NCBI GenBank assembly: GCA_020723805.1
Contig: DYID01000001.1
Location: 204,811-268,810, forward strand
Length of the DNA stretch: 64,000 nucleotides
DNA from: Anaerolinea sp.
GTDB lineage: Bacteria; Chloroflexota; Anaerolineae; Anaerolineales; Villigracilaceae
Direction: 5' to 3'
Below, piece by piece: positions 34,366 through 43,316 of the stretch. A model generated the notes under the pieces. It saw only the letters and a list, made by a program, of their open reading frames with translations. It searched no databases and was not told the origin of the DNA. Each line of letters begins with the position of its first letter. Position 1 is the first letter of the stretch. Made by a program: the position numbers and the translations under genes.

Positions 34366-35528
34366 TAGAACGCCTCCCGTTCCCTGAACTGTTTCAGGTT
34401 GTAATACATCACCGGTATGACCGCAATCAGCAGGACAATGGCAATGGCGGCGCCAAAGCCGGAATTACGGTTGGTAAACGCCTGACGATAGAACTGGGTG
34501 GCAATCACATGTGTGCCGAATTGACCGCCTGTCATTACCCAGACCACGTCGAAGATTTTCAACGTGAAGATGACGATCGTCGTCCAGACCGAGATGATGG
34601 TGCCGCGAATGGACGGTATCATGATTTTGAAGAAAATCTGGAACTCGTTTGCCCCGTCAATGCGGCTGGCTTCCAGGATTTCCTCGGGGATGCCCTTCAG
34701 CGCGGCGGAGAAAAGCACCATGGCATAGCCGGCTTGCAGCCAGATGACAATGACAATCAGGAAAAGGTTGTTCCAGGGGGAAATTGCCACCCATTGGGGC
34801 CAGGCTTGCGGCTGTCCACCCAGGCTGGTAACAATGGCGTTCAGCAAACCGACCTGTGGTTGACCGGCGGGACGGTATTCGTAGATGAAATTCCAGATGA
34901 TGCTGGCGCCCACAAAGGAAATTGCCATGGGCAGGAAGATGAGTGATTTTGCCGCATTTTCGATACGGCTGCGGTCTGCCAGCACTGCAATGACCAGCCC
35001 GAAGATGACTGAAAACGTACTGCCGAAGATGATCCACAGCAAATTATTGCGGAATGCCTCCCGCATCAGGCTCTCGGTGAAGACTGCCGCATAGTTGCTC
35101 AAGCCGACGAAGGAGTCGCTGGTCAGTTGCTGGAACAGGTTGAGTCCCTCAGGCGGACCGTTGCGGTCGAACAGGCTGATCCAGAAGGTGCGCAGGGTGG
35201 GGATGGCAAGATACCAGGCAAGGATTGCCATGGCAGGTCCCACAAACACAAAAGGCAGCAGGCGGCTTTTCCACGCATCCGACAGTCTTTCGACGAGGTC
35301 GTTGAATACCCAATACAGGGCAGCCACGCCTCCAACTCCCCACACGATGGCGACCAGGGCGATGACGCCGCGCGGCGCGTTGCTATCGCGCAGAAAGATG
35401 AACCCCAAGTAAAGCACGTAAAAGGCAATGAGCGGAATGCCCACTGCCAGCGCAACGCGCCCAAGCAGTGAGACGAGACCGGCTCCCAGCGACAGTTTTT
35501 GTTGGCTTATCTCTTTCGTGGATGCCAT
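34365..35528 (-). CDS. sugar ABC transporter permease, MalF type
   Basis: The 387-residue protein has about eight membrane helices and the EAA loop EEILEASRIDGANEFQIFFKIMIP. It pairs with the following MalG-type permease and the solute-binding protein. The start MASTKEIS follows AAAGGAG by six bases; the eight upstream residues were rejected. No gene for the ATP-binding subunit lies in the cluster, so the transporter probably borrows a shared MsmX/MalK-type ATPase. Confidence 0.9.
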   Translation of the reverse strand: MASTKEISQQKLSLGAGLVSLLGRVALAVGIPLIAFYVLYLGFIFLRDSNAPRGVIALVAIVWGVGGVAALYWVFNDLVERLSDAWKSRLLPFVFVGPAMAILAWYLAIPTLRTFWISLFDRNGPPEGLNLFQQLTSDSFVGLSNYAAVFTESLMREAFRNNLLWIIFGSTFSVIFGLVIAVLADRSRIENAAKSLIFLPMAISFVGASIIWNFIYEYRPAGQPQVGLLNAIVTSLGGQPQAWPQWVAISPWNNLFLIVIVIWLQAGYAMVLFSAALKGIPEEILEASRIDGANEFQIFFKIMIPSIRGTIISVWTTIVIFTLKIFDVVWVMTGGQFGTHVIATQFYRQAFTNRNSGFGAAIAIVLLIAVIPVMYYNLKQFREREAF

Positions 35529-35548
35529 AGCCTGCTCCTTTGGGTGGT

Positions 35549-35626
35549 GCAAGTCTAAAAACTTGCGCTACAAGAATGGCTTCAACAAAGTATTTTATAA
35601 GGGTGGACGGCGTTCGCCGTCCACCC
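35549..35626. repeat. two hairpins between solute-binding protein and permease genes
   Basis: GCAAGT / ACTTGC (about 35549-35566) and a much stronger 12-base stem, GGGTGGACGGCG / CGCCGTCCACCC (35601-35626) with a tiny loop. They lie downstream of the binding-protein gene without a T-run. Hairpins here often protect the upstream mRNA so that more binding protein than permease is made; that role is inferred. Confidence 0.7.
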
Positions 35627-35651
35627 TGACTGTGTGTGCTATCGTGGGATG

Positions 35652-37043
35652 TTACTTCTTGGGCCAGGTGGCGTCAATTGCCTTCATGGCGGTATCCAGG
35701 TCTTCCGAGCCAGCCACATAACTGGTAATGTGCTCCCAGAACGAGCCTGCGCCGACCTCACCCGGCATCAGGTCCGAACCGTCGAAGCGGAAACTGGTTG
35801 CCTGGGCGACGAGTTCGGCAATGCCGCGTTCCAATTCTACACCATACATATCCGGTGTCGCGGTCTGATGCGCCGCCAGCGCGCCGCCGCCTTCGAGCCA
35901 GCCGCTCGCCGATTGCGGAACGGTGAAGTATTCCATCAGCGCGCGCACTTCGGGACGGTCATTGAACATCACCATCACGTCGCCTGCCACAAGGAACGGC
36001 TTGCCGTAGGCGGGATCCACCGGCGGCAGGTAGAAGAAGCCATAGTCCACGCCAGCCACTTTGCCTTCGGGGAAGAAGCCGGTGATGAAGTTGCCCTGTT
36101 TGTGCATCCAGCACTGAGGCGGATCCTGGAACATGGGCGCTGGCGCATCGCCGAAGAAGGTGGAGACGATGGATGAACGCCCGCCGAACACGTAGGCGTC
36201 ATTGAACCAGATTTCGCTCCAGGTTTCGATGGCTTTCTTCACTTCGGGAGAGTCGAAGGGCAGTTCGCCTGCCACCCACTTGTCGTAGTTCTCCAGCGAA
36301 GTGGTGCGGAGCATCATTTCCTCGGTCCAGTCGGTGGCGGGCCAGCCGGTGGCAGCGCCGGACTCGATGCCGATACACCAGGCAGTGTCACCGTCATCGG
36401 CGATTTGCTGGGTCAGCGCAAGCAGTTCTTCCCAAGTTTCGGGGATTTTGTAGCCGGCGGCATCCCAGGCTTTCTTCGGGTACCAGACCAGGCTCTTGCC
36501 GTTGAAGCGGTGGAACACGCCCGCTTCCACGCCGTTGATGGTTGCCATGTCGCGCCAGCTCTGATTGTATTGGCGGCTCAGCCACTCTTCCGACATGAAC
36601 GAGCGGACATCCACCACCTTGCCAGCCGCGACGTATTGCGCCGCTTTGCCCGGTTGCGGGAAGTCGGCAATATCGGGGGCGTCGCCGGCATCCACGCGTA
36701 CCGAAATGGTGGCTTCGAATTCTTTGTTGCCGATGTAGTTGACGTCAATGCCGGTCAACTCTTCGAACTTGGCGACCGATTTCGCCATCTTGACGCCGTC
36801 GGGGTCGTTGCCTTCGAATGCGCCATCTACGGTGACGGTCGTGCCTTTATAGGTTCCCTTCAGCGCCTCTTCGAGCGCGCCGCCGGGCATGACATCGAAG
36901 CCGACATCGGGCACGGCGGTCGGTTCAGCCGGTGGGGAGGTGGGTTCCGCTGTGGTGGTGGCTTTTCCGCCGCATGCCGCCAGCACCATGGCAGCCATTA
37001 CGAACAGGCTGAACAAGGTCAATGTGAAACGTGACTTATTCAT
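35652..37043 (-). CDS. sugar ABC transporter solute-binding lipoprotein
   Basis: The 463-residue protein starts with a lipoprotein signal whose lipobox is LAAC (C24), then a Thr/Pro/Glu-rich linker and a family 1 extracellular binding protein (KFEELTGIDVNYIGNKEFEATISVRVDAGDAPDIADFPQ is the usual second region; residues shown here only to mark VDAGDAPDIADFP). It would capture an alpha-glucoside such as maltose, trehalose or sucrose, judged from the enzymes in the operon. The ATG at 37043 follows GAGGAG closely; the frame extends 38 residues further without a signal peptide. First gene of the transport operon after lacI. Confidence 0.9.
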   Translation of the reverse strand: MNKSRFTLTLFSLFVMAAMVLAACGGKATTTAEPTSPPAEPTAVPDVGFDVMPGGALEEALKGTYKGTTVTVDGAFEGNDPDGVKMAKSVAKFEELTGIDVNYIGNKEFEATISVRVDAGDAPDIADFPQPGKAAQYVAAGKVVDVRSFMSEEWLSRQYNQSWRDMATINGVEAGVFHRFNGKSLVWYPKKAWDAAGYKIPETWEELLALTQQIADDGDTAWCIGIESGAATGWPATDWTEEMMLRTTSLENYDKWVAGELPFDSPEVKKAIETWSEIWFNDAYVFGGRSSIVSTFFGDAPAPMFQDPPQCWMHKQGNFITGFFPEGKVAGVDYGFFYLPPVDPAYGKPFLVAGDVMVMFNDRPEVRALMEYFTVPQSASGWLEGGGALAAHQTATPDMYGVELERGIAELVAQATSFRFDGSDLMPGEVGAGSFWEHITSYVAGSEDLDTAMKAIDATWPKK

Positions 37044-37138
37044 ATTCTCCTCTTTCATTGGGTTAAATTGGGGGTAAAGTAAATGGATTGACTGATGGTA
37101 TCTTGAAAACGCACCTCCTTTACAAAGTTCAGCAGACA

Positions 37139-38188
37139 TCATTGAATCGCCTTGCACGATTTGCGAACAATGAGTTCCGTTTCCAAAATGACATGATTAT
37201 TTTCCCAGCCTTCTTTCCCTTGAATCAAATTCAACAGCAAAGTGCATGCCTGTTGAGCAAGCGCCTCGGCGGGAAGCCGTATGGTGGTGAGCGGCGGGTC
37301 GGAGTACATTGCCCAGGGAATGTCGTCGAAGCCCACCAGCGAAATGTCATCCGGGACGCGCAAATTCGCTTCCCGCAGGGCGGCTTTCGCGCCGATTGCC
37401 ACGTTGTCACTGGCAACGAACGCCGCCGTGAACCGCTCACCGCTTTCCAGCAGTGACTTCATACAACGATAGCCGCTTTCCGGGTCGAAATCGGCGAAAC
37501 ACACCAGCCGTTCATTGACCGGCGCGCCTGCCTTTGCCATCGCATTCCGAAATCCCTGCACCCGTTCCGGCGCGGCGGTGTATTCCGGCGGCGCGTTCGA
37601 GATGCAGGCAATTTCACGATGTCCGAGTTCAAGGAGATACGAAACCGCCTTCTCTGCCGCCTGAACGTTATCCACATCTACAAAGGGGAGCATTGACCCC
37701 GCCACGCTTCCCATCAGAACCGTCGGGATGTCTGCGCTTTCGAGCGCCTTGATGGCTTTATCGTCCAGGCGGGGAGTGGAAAGGATCATCCCGTCAATCC
37801 GCTTGGCGCGCGCCAGTTCGAAATAAGCCGACTCCTGATGCTCGGTCTCCACCCAATCAATCAGCGTGCGGATATTGTGTTGTTTGGCGGTAGTTAAAAG
37901 CCCGCTGATGATTTTGGGAAGAAACGCGTCGGTGGCGATGTGGTGATGAGTGCGCGTCAAAACCAGACCGATTGCCTTGGTGCGCCGGCTGACGAGCGCC
38001 TGCGCCATGGCATCGGGGACATATCCCAGTTCGTTTGCCGCTCGAATGACCTTTTGGCGCGTTTCCGGACTGATTTGAATCCCTTGAACATTGTTTAGTA
38101 CAAGGGAAACGGTGGTGCGGGAAACGCCAGCCACTTTTGCCACGTCGCGGCTTGTCACACGTTTGCGCTGCAAAGCGGGTCCTTTCAT
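37139..38188 (-). CDS. LacI-family transcriptional regulator
   Basis: The 349-residue protein has the LacI helix-turn-helix (SRDVAKVAGVSRTTVSLVLN, about 13-32) with hinge helix (ETRQKVIRAANELGYVPD) and a periplasmic-binding-protein-like sugar domain (IGLVLTR, FVASDNVAIGAKAAL, ISLVGFDDIPWAMYSDPPLTT). It probably represses the downstream sugar operon and itself: two palindromes overlap its promoter region at 38191-38216. The effector is likely the imported sugar or a product of it. Confidence 0.94.
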   Translation of the reverse strand: MKGPALQRKRVTSRDVAKVAGVSRTTVSLVLNNVQGIQISPETRQKVIRAANELGYVPDAMAQALVSRRTKAIGLVLTRTHHHIATDAFLPKIISGLLTTAKQHNIRTLIDWVETEHQESAYFELARAKRIDGMILSTPRLDDKAIKALESADIPTVLMGSVAGSMLPFVDVDNVQAAEKAVSYLLELGHREIACISNAPPEYTAAPERVQGFRNAMAKAGAPVNERLVCFADFDPESGYRCMKSLLESGERFTAAFVASDNVAIGAKAALREANLRVPDDISLVGFDDIPWAMYSDPPLTTIRLPAEALAQQACTLLLNLIQGKEGWENNHVILETELIVRKSCKAIQ

Positions 38189-38190
38189 GC

Positions 38191-38216
38191 TAACACGTGT
38201 TACTAACTCGTGTTAG
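38191..38216. promoter_or_regulatory. tandem LacI-type operators upstream of lacI
   Basis: TAACACGTGTTA (38191-38202) is a perfect 12-base palindrome with central CG, as in LacI-family operators. The adjacent CTAACTCGTGTTAG (38203-38216) is a one-mismatch relative. They stand directly before the lacI ATG at 38188, so bound repressor would block its own transcription. No equally clear copy was found in the 95 bases before the binding-protein gene. Confidence 0.7.
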
Positions 38217-38262
38217 TAGTGTAGCATTTTTCAGGCATATTTGTCAATCTCCCCAAAAAATT

Positions 38263-39141
38263 TTAAGCCGATCCTGTGCTTGAAATAACCAGCCCCGCGC
38301 CGATGAGCAAACCGCCCAGCAGGAACATGGGGGTGATGTGTTCCCCCAAAAACAGCCAGCCGAGCAGTGCGCCGACCACCGGCTGGGCAAAAAAGGTCAA
38401 CGAAGCCGCTGCGGCGGGGAGGGTGGCGAAAGCATAATTCCACAGGAACATCGCCAGGGCGGTGGAAATGATCCCCAAAAACAAAATCCCGCCAATGACG
38501 CCGACGGTGATTTCGCCAATCCCTTGGCGGTTGACCTCGAAAGCGCCCAACAGCACGCTCGATGGAATGCCCCCCGCCAGCATCACTGCGCTGGAAGCGA
38601 CCAAATCGGCAGACTGCGCCACCTTCCTCACCAGCACCGAATACAGCGCCCACGTCAGCGCGGCGGCAAGCAGACTCAGATTGCCCAAGAACAGCGAGGA
38701 CGAAAGATCCGCGCTGCGCGGGTCAATCACCGCCGCCACCCCCAGCGTCGAAACCGCCAATGCAACAATGCCGCGCCAAGTTGCCCTCTCGCCCAGCAGG
38801 TACGGTGCAAACAACAGGACAAACGCCGGCGTGGCGGAGGTCACCAGCGCGCCGTTCGATGCCGTGGACAACTTCGTCCCCACGAACTGGAACCCCAGCG
38901 AGACGCCATACCCCACAATGCCCACCAGGAAACTATCCCGCATCTGCCGCGACGTGAGCCTGCTCCGCCTCCCAAACAGCATCACCGCTCCGAGCGTAAT
39001 CGCCCCCAAAATCAGACGAATGGCAAGCAGGCTGAACGGCGGAATGACTTCTAGCACCACCTTGCTGACCACGTACATGCCGCCCCAAATGGACGCGGCG
39101 GTCAAACCGCTGATGAGACCGATAAGCATTTTGTTCTTCAT
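38263..39141 (-). CDS. EamA-family (DMT superfamily) transporter
   Basis: The 292-residue protein has ten membrane helices in two EamA repeats (about 8-140 and 155-285), with the N-terminal SIWGGMYVVSKVVLEVIPPF typical of the family. Members export amino acids or other metabolites; the substrate is not predictable. It starts three bases after the preceding gene stop, in a tight operon arfB / YgjV-like / eamA. Confidence 0.9.
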   Translation of the reverse strand: MKNKMLIGLISGLTAASIWGGMYVVSKVVLEVIPPFSLLAIRLILGAITLGAVMLFGRRSRLTSRQMRDSFLVGIVGYGVSLGFQFVGTKLSTASNGALVTSATPAFVLLFAPYLLGERATWRGIVALAVSTLGVAAVIDPRSADLSSSLFLGNLSLLAAALTWALYSVLVRKVAQSADLVASSAVMLAGGIPSSVLLGAFEVNRQGIGEITVGVIGGILFLGIISTALAMFLWNYAFATLPAAAASLTFFAQPVVGALLGWLFLGEHITPMFLLGGLLIGAGLVISSTGSA

Positions 39142-39144
39142 GGC

Positions 39145-39789
39145 TTAGAACCCGTTGTCCTGAATGATTTGATGTCCGATTTCCCGTACAAATAGATCGC
39201 CCTTTTGAAGGAAGCCCATCCGCTCCAGATAGCGGCGATGGACGTTGCTTCCGCCCTCCGAAACGAAACGGCGGATACCGCGCTGGGTGAAGAACGCCGA
39301 ATTTTCCTCGAAAATGAAACGCGCCACCTTGAAATCACGGTAGTTGGGAATGACATAATCCAGTTTGATGTGCGCCTCCTCTCCTTCGACCTTTGCGATG
39401 AACACCCCCGCGGGCACCATATTTCGCAGGATGAAGAAGCAAATTTGTGAATCTTCTGCTTGATGAACAAAGTTTGGAATGATGCCGGCAATGTCGTTCT
39501 TGTAGAAGTTCACAAAGGTGCGCAGGTAGTCGCTGGTCGGTTTGACTTCCATGAAGGTGAAAAAGTCCTTTTGACGCCACATCTCGAACAGGTAATACAA
39601 GTCTATGCAGACGATCAAGCCGTTCAGGAAAGCCACCGGGTACGCCCTCAACAGAACGCCGTACACCGTGAAAAAGGATGCGCCCAGCAGGTTGATGACG
39701 CGCAGGCGCAAGAGCGACTTCATCGTCAGTGAAAATGCGACAAGGATCGAGCCGATATAGCCGATGATCTCGATTTGACCGGAGTTCAT
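39145..39789 (-). CDS. YgjV-like membrane domain with C-terminal acetyltransferase-like domain
   Basis: The 214-residue protein has three or four N-terminal membrane segments (IIGYIGSILVAFSLTMKSLLRLRVINLLG, shown as the first two; then VAFLNGLIVCIDLYYLF) as in YgjV-family inner-membrane proteins. The soluble C-terminal half (about 85-214) with VFIAKVEGEEAHIKLDYVIP and RFVSEGGSNVHRRYLERMGF resembles a GNAT fold. No function is established. Its ATG overlaps the region of the arfB stop codon and its stop lies three bases before eamA. Confidence 0.7.
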   Translation of the reverse strand: MNSGQIEIIGYIGSILVAFSLTMKSLLRLRVINLLGASFFTVYGVLLRAYPVAFLNGLIVCIDLYYLFEMWRQKDFFTFMEVKPTSDYLRTFVNFYKNDIAGIIPNFVHQAEDSQICFFILRNMVPAGVFIAKVEGEEAHIKLDYVIPNYRDFKVARFIFEENSAFFTQRGIRRFVSEGGSNVHRRYLERMGFLQKGDLFVREIGHQIIQDNGF

Positions 39790-39791
39790 GT

Positions 39792-40214
39792 TTATTCCAT
39801 TGGGAAGGTTTTACCGCGAGTCCGTTTCAATTCTCCCTTGCGTTTCTTTTCCTGTAATCTCTTTTCGCGGGAGGCGGCGGTGGGTTTGGTTTTGCGGCGC
39901 GGCTTGGGCGGTGTGGCGGCTTTTTGCAGGAGGTCCACGAAGCGGCGCAGGGCATCCTCACGGTTTGCCGCCTGCGTGCGGAAGCGGCGGGCTTCGAGGA
40001 CGAGAACGCCGTCAGCGTTGACCCGTTTTCCTGCAAGGCGGAGCAGGCGTCCCTTTAAGTCCGAGGCGAGCGAGGGGGAGTTGATCACGTCGAAGCGCAA
40101 TTGTACCGCTGTTGCCACTTTGTTGACGTTCTGTCCGCCGGGTCCTGAGGCGCGGAGATAGTCGAATTGCAGTTCGCGTTCGTCCAGTTGAAGAGTCGGC
40201 GTGATTTCGAGCAT
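39792..40214 (-). CDS. arfB: alternative ribosome-rescue factor / peptidyl-tRNA hydrolase ArfB-type
   Basis: The 140-residue protein has the release-factor GGQ motif (RASGPGGQNVNKV, G26-G27-Q28) and lacks codon-recognition domains. The C-terminal tail is highly basic (PPKPRRKTKPTAASREKR then QEKKRKGELKRTRGK), which in ArfB enters the empty mRNA channel of stalled ribosomes. It hydrolyses peptidyl-tRNA to free stalled ribosomes. First gene of a three-gene tight operon. Confidence 0.92.
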   Translation of the reverse strand: MLEITPTLQLDERELQFDYLRASGPGGQNVNKVATAVQLRFDVINSPSLASDLKGRLLRLAGKRVNADGVLVLEARRFRTQAANREDALRRFVDLLQKAATPPKPRRKTKPTAASREKRLQEKKRKGELKRTRGKTFPME

Positions 40215-40247
40215 GGCGGCAGTATACCCTCTCCGCCGCTAAAGCGA

Positions 40248-40292
40248 CACCTCCCCCAAAATCATTGACTTTGGGGGAGGGTTGGGGAGGGG
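40248..40292. repeat. CCTCCCCC/GGGGGAGG repeat, variant copy
   Basis: ACCTCCCCCAAA and TTTGGGGGAGGGT pair across an 11-base loop, followed by TGGGGAGGGGG. This is a variant of the CCCTCTCC repeat seen at 14807, 15866 and 53675. It lies directly after the korB stop codon and could help end the transcript. Confidence 0.75.
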
Positions 40293-40293
40293 G

Positions 40294-41349
40294 TCAGAAC
40301 ATCAAACCGTTGATTTTATCGAGCAGTTCGGGCGCGGGGCGTAAGTCTGCCTCCGTCAGCCGGTTGAGAGGCGTATCCACGAGATTGAAGGTCTCTTCCA
40401 GCCCGGGCTTTTCGGTGTTGACGTAAATCAGCCCGGTGATGAGCCAGTCGTTGCGCTGCGCCTCTTCGAGCGCGCGCATTGCCTCGAAGCGGTTGGTCGG
40501 GTCGTAGCCTCTTTCCAGGTTCTTGAGGATGACGATGGAACCGTCGTGCATGGTCACTTCGCGCACTTCGCCTTCCTGCATCTCCTGTTCGAGGATGATT
40601 TCGCTGCGCGGGGCGATGTAGGTGATGTCGTGCAGGGGCGCTTCGTGATCCTTGCCCCAGGTGTAGGAGTGGTAGGCGTTGGTCTGGTTATTGAACGTGA
40701 CGCACGGGCTGATGATGTCGAGCACGGCGATGCCCTTGTGGGCGAAGGCGGCTTTGAGCAGTTCTTTCACCTGCTTGGGGTTGCCCGCAAACGAGCGCGC
40801 CACGAAGGTAGCGTTCGATACAAGCGCTTCCATGCAGATGTCCACCGGCATGTAGGGATTGGTGCCTTGCTTTTTCAGCGAGAGACCCTTTTCGGCGGTG
40901 GCGGAGAACTGTCCTTTGGTCAGCCCGTACACGCCGTTGTTTTCCACGATGTAAACCATGTTCACGTTGCGGCGCATGATGTGCTTGAACTGTCCCATGC
41001 CGATGCTGGCGGTGTCGCCGTCACCCGAGACGCCGAGTCCCTTCAGGGTGTGGTCGCCGAACAACGCGCCTGTGGCAATGGACGGCATGCGTCCGTGCAG
41101 GCTGTTGAAGCCAAACGAGCGGTTCATGAAATAGGTGGGGCTTTTGCTCGAGCAGCCGATGCCGCTGAACTTCACCACCTTTTCGGGCATCACGCTCATT
41201 TCATACATGGCGGTGATGATTTGATTGGCAATCGAGTTGTGACCGCAGCCCTGGCAGAGGGTGCTTGGGGCGCCGCGGTAATCGTTCTTGGTCAGTCCAG
41301 CCAGGTTCACATTGGCGGGAGCGCCCGCCATGGGGAGTGGTTGTGTCAT
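40294..41349 (-). CDS. korB: 2-oxoacid:ferredoxin oxidoreductase beta subunit
   Basis: The 351-residue protein has the thiamine-diphosphate half: CQGCGHNSIANQI, GIGCSSKSPTYFM, HGRMPSIATGA and the TPP/Mg motif GVSGDGDTASIGMG ... NNGVYGLTKGQ. With the alpha subunit it oxidises a 2-oxoacid (2-oxoglutarate or pyruvate type) to acyl-CoA and reduces ferredoxin. The cysteines in CQGCG and IGC may bind a cluster. It follows korA by 21 bases in the operon gntR-korA-korB. The exact substrate is not certain. Confidence 0.9.
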   Translation of the reverse strand: MTQPLPMAGAPANVNLAGLTKNDYRGAPSTLCQGCGHNSIANQIITAMYEMSVMPEKVVKFSGIGCSSKSPTYFMNRSFGFNSLHGRMPSIATGALFGDHTLKGLGVSGDGDTASIGMGQFKHIMRRNVNMVYIVENNGVYGLTKGQFSATAEKGLSLKKQGTNPYMPVDICMEALVSNATFVARSFAGNPKQVKELLKAAFAHKGIAVLDIISPCVTFNNQTNAYHSYTWGKDHEAPLHDITYIAPRSEIILEQEMQEGEVREVTMHDGSIVILKNLERGYDPTNRFEAMRALEEAQRNDWLITGLIYVNTEKPGLEETFNLVDTPLNRLTEADLRPAPELLDKINGLMF

Positions 41350-41370
41350 GGGTTAAAACTCCTTTCGCTC

Positions 41371-43299
41371 TTACTTCTTCCTGCTGGAGGTTTTCTTCGC
41401 AGGGGATTTGACGGAACTCTTCTTCTTTACAGACGACTTCACCGCCGCTTTTCGGACCGAGGTCCTGCGCGCCGTCGCTTTGGCTTTTGCCTTCGCTGGA
41501 ACCTTTTTCGCCTCATACTTTGCCAGGATGCCTTCGCGCACCCAGCGGGCGGAAGCGGGCATACCGTCGCCATACGCCACCGATTTGAGCCGCGTGGCAA
41601 ATTGGGGATACTCGATAGTCAGGAGTTGGTTCATCTGCCCGTCGCGGTTCATCTCGACGACGAAAATCTGCTCATGCTTGGCGAGGAATTCTCCCACTTC
41701 CTTTGTAAAGGGCAGGGCGCGGATGCGCAGGAAGTCCGCTTTGATGCCGTGTTCCGTCTCCAACTGATGCATGGTTTCGGTGATGGCGGCTTCGGTGGAG
41801 CCGTAGCCGATAATGCCGATGGTCGCGCCCTTGGTTTCGCGCAGGTCGGGCGCCGGCACGTATTGACGCGCCGTTTCGTACTTTCGCTTCAGGCGCTCCA
41901 TGTTGTTGTACCAAACGTGCGCCTCCTCGCTGTAGCGGGCATGCTCATCGTGACCGGTGCCGCGCGTGAAGTAAGCGCTCATCGGATGCTGGTTGCCCGG
42001 CACGGTGCGGTAGGGGATGCCATCGCCGTCTTTGTCGAGGTAGCGCGCCCAGTTGCCCTTCAATTCCTCCAGGTCTTTTTCCCACAGAATTTTGCCGCGG
42101 TCCATGGGCTTGTCGGGATACTGGAACGGCTTGCTCATCCACTGGTTCATACCCATATCAAGGTCGCTCAACACGAAGACCGGGGTTTGCAGGCGTTCGG
42201 CAATGTCGAAGGCTTTCCAGCCGAACTCGAAGCATTCGTACACGTCACCGGGCAGCAGGATGACCGCCTGTGTGTCGCCATGCCCCATGAAGTTGACGAA
42301 GGTCAGGTCGCCCTGCGAGGTGCGGGTGGGCAGACCCGTGCTGGGACCGATGCGCTGAACGTCCCAAATCACCACCGGCACCTCGGCAAAATATGCCAGA
42401 CCGGCGAACTCGGTCATCAGGCTCAAACCGGGACCCGATGTGGAAGTCATCGAGCGGAGACCGCTCCAGCCAGCGCCGATTGCCATGCCGATTGCCGCCA
42501 GTTCATCCTCCGCCTGCACCACTGCGTAGGTATGTTTGCCGTCCTCCCGCTTGCGAAGCATGGGGAAGTAGTCGTTTAGGGCTTCGGCGAGGGACGAGGC
42601 GGGCGTGATGGGATACCACGCCGCAAACTGCAAGCCGCCGAAAATGGAGCCGATAGCCGCAGCGGTGTTGCCGTCTGCCATGATCATGCCGTGAGTCTTG
42701 TCCATCGGTTCGACGTAGAACGGGTCTTTCTTTTCCAGGTTTGCCTTTGCCCATTCGGCGCCTGCACGAACGGCGCCCATGTTCATCGCAATCGGTTTTT
42801 GTTTGCCTTTGAAATGGAATTCGAGTGCGGCTTGAATCTTGTCGAGGTCAATGCCGATCATCTGCGCCAGCACGCCCACATAGACCATGTTCCCCACCAG
42901 TTCACGGAAGTCGGTCGGCACGTTGGGGTCTTCGCGCACGATCTTCTTAACCGGCATGGGATATACGGCAATGTCGGTGCGGTTGATGGGCAGTTTGATG
43001 TCGTCGGCGTAGAAAAAGGCTCCGCCCGGCGCCACCGATGCCAGGTCCCGCACGAACGAATCGGGGTTCATCGCGATGACGATTTCGTTGACTTCGCGGC
43101 GGGCAGTGAAACCATCCTTGCTGACGCGGATGGTGTACCAGGTGGGCAGCCCCTGAATGTTGGAGGGGAAGAGGTTCTTGCCCGAAACCGGCACACCCAT
43201 CTTGAAAATGGCGCGCAGGATGGTGTTGTTGGCGGTGGAACTGCCGGAGCCGTTCTTGGTGCCAACAATGATCGAGAAATCATTTACGATTTTGTTCAT
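41371..43299 (-). CDS. korA: 2-oxoacid:ferredoxin oxidoreductase gamma-alpha fusion with a histone-H1-like tail
   Basis: The 642-residue protein joins the gamma domain (about 1-190; VGTKNGSGSSTANNTILRAIF, GVPVSGKNLFPSNIQGLPTW) to the alpha domain (about 205-590; AAWYPITPASSLAEALNDY, VVQAEDELAAIGMAIGAGWSG, TSTSGPGLSLMTEFAG). It supplies the substrate-binding part of the enzyme. The last 45 or so residues are made almost only of Lys, Ala, Ser, Arg, Thr, Val and Pro (VPAKAKAKATARRTSVRKAA ...), resembling histone H1 or HctB-like tails and not normal for KorA. The operon starts with a GntR regulator. A GTGCTCCTAAGAG stretch gives the AGGAG site. Confidence 0.9.
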   Translation of the reverse strand: MNKIVNDFSIIVGTKNGSGSSTANNTILRAIFKMGVPVSGKNLFPSNIQGLPTWYTIRVSKDGFTARREVNEIVIAMNPDSFVRDLASVAPGGAFFYADDIKLPINRTDIAVYPMPVKKIVREDPNVPTDFRELVGNMVYVGVLAQMIGIDLDKIQAALEFHFKGKQKPIAMNMGAVRAGAEWAKANLEKKDPFYVEPMDKTHGMIMADGNTAAAIGSIFGGLQFAAWYPITPASSLAEALNDYFPMLRKREDGKHTYAVVQAEDELAAIGMAIGAGWSGLRSMTSTSGPGLSLMTEFAGLAYFAEVPVVIWDVQRIGPSTGLPTRTSQGDLTFVNFMGHGDTQAVILLPGDVYECFEFGWKAFDIAERLQTPVFVLSDLDMGMNQWMSKPFQYPDKPMDRGKILWEKDLEELKGNWARYLDKDGDGIPYRTVPGNQHPMSAYFTRGTGHDEHARYSEEAHVWYNNMERLKRKYETARQYVPAPDLRETKGATIGIIGYGSTEAAITETMHQLETEHGIKADFLRIRALPFTKEVGEFLAKHEQIFVVEMNRDGQMNQLLTIEYPQFATRLKSVAYGDGMPASARWVREGILAKYEAKKVPAKAKAKATARRTSVRKAAVKSSVKKKSSVKSPAKKTSSRKK

Positions 43300-43316
43300 A
43301 GTGCTCCTAAGAGAAT

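Noticed and set aside
40546-42579. 677-residue frame opposite korA/korB
   Set aside because: Spans two real genes and their gap on the other strand; no family resemblance.
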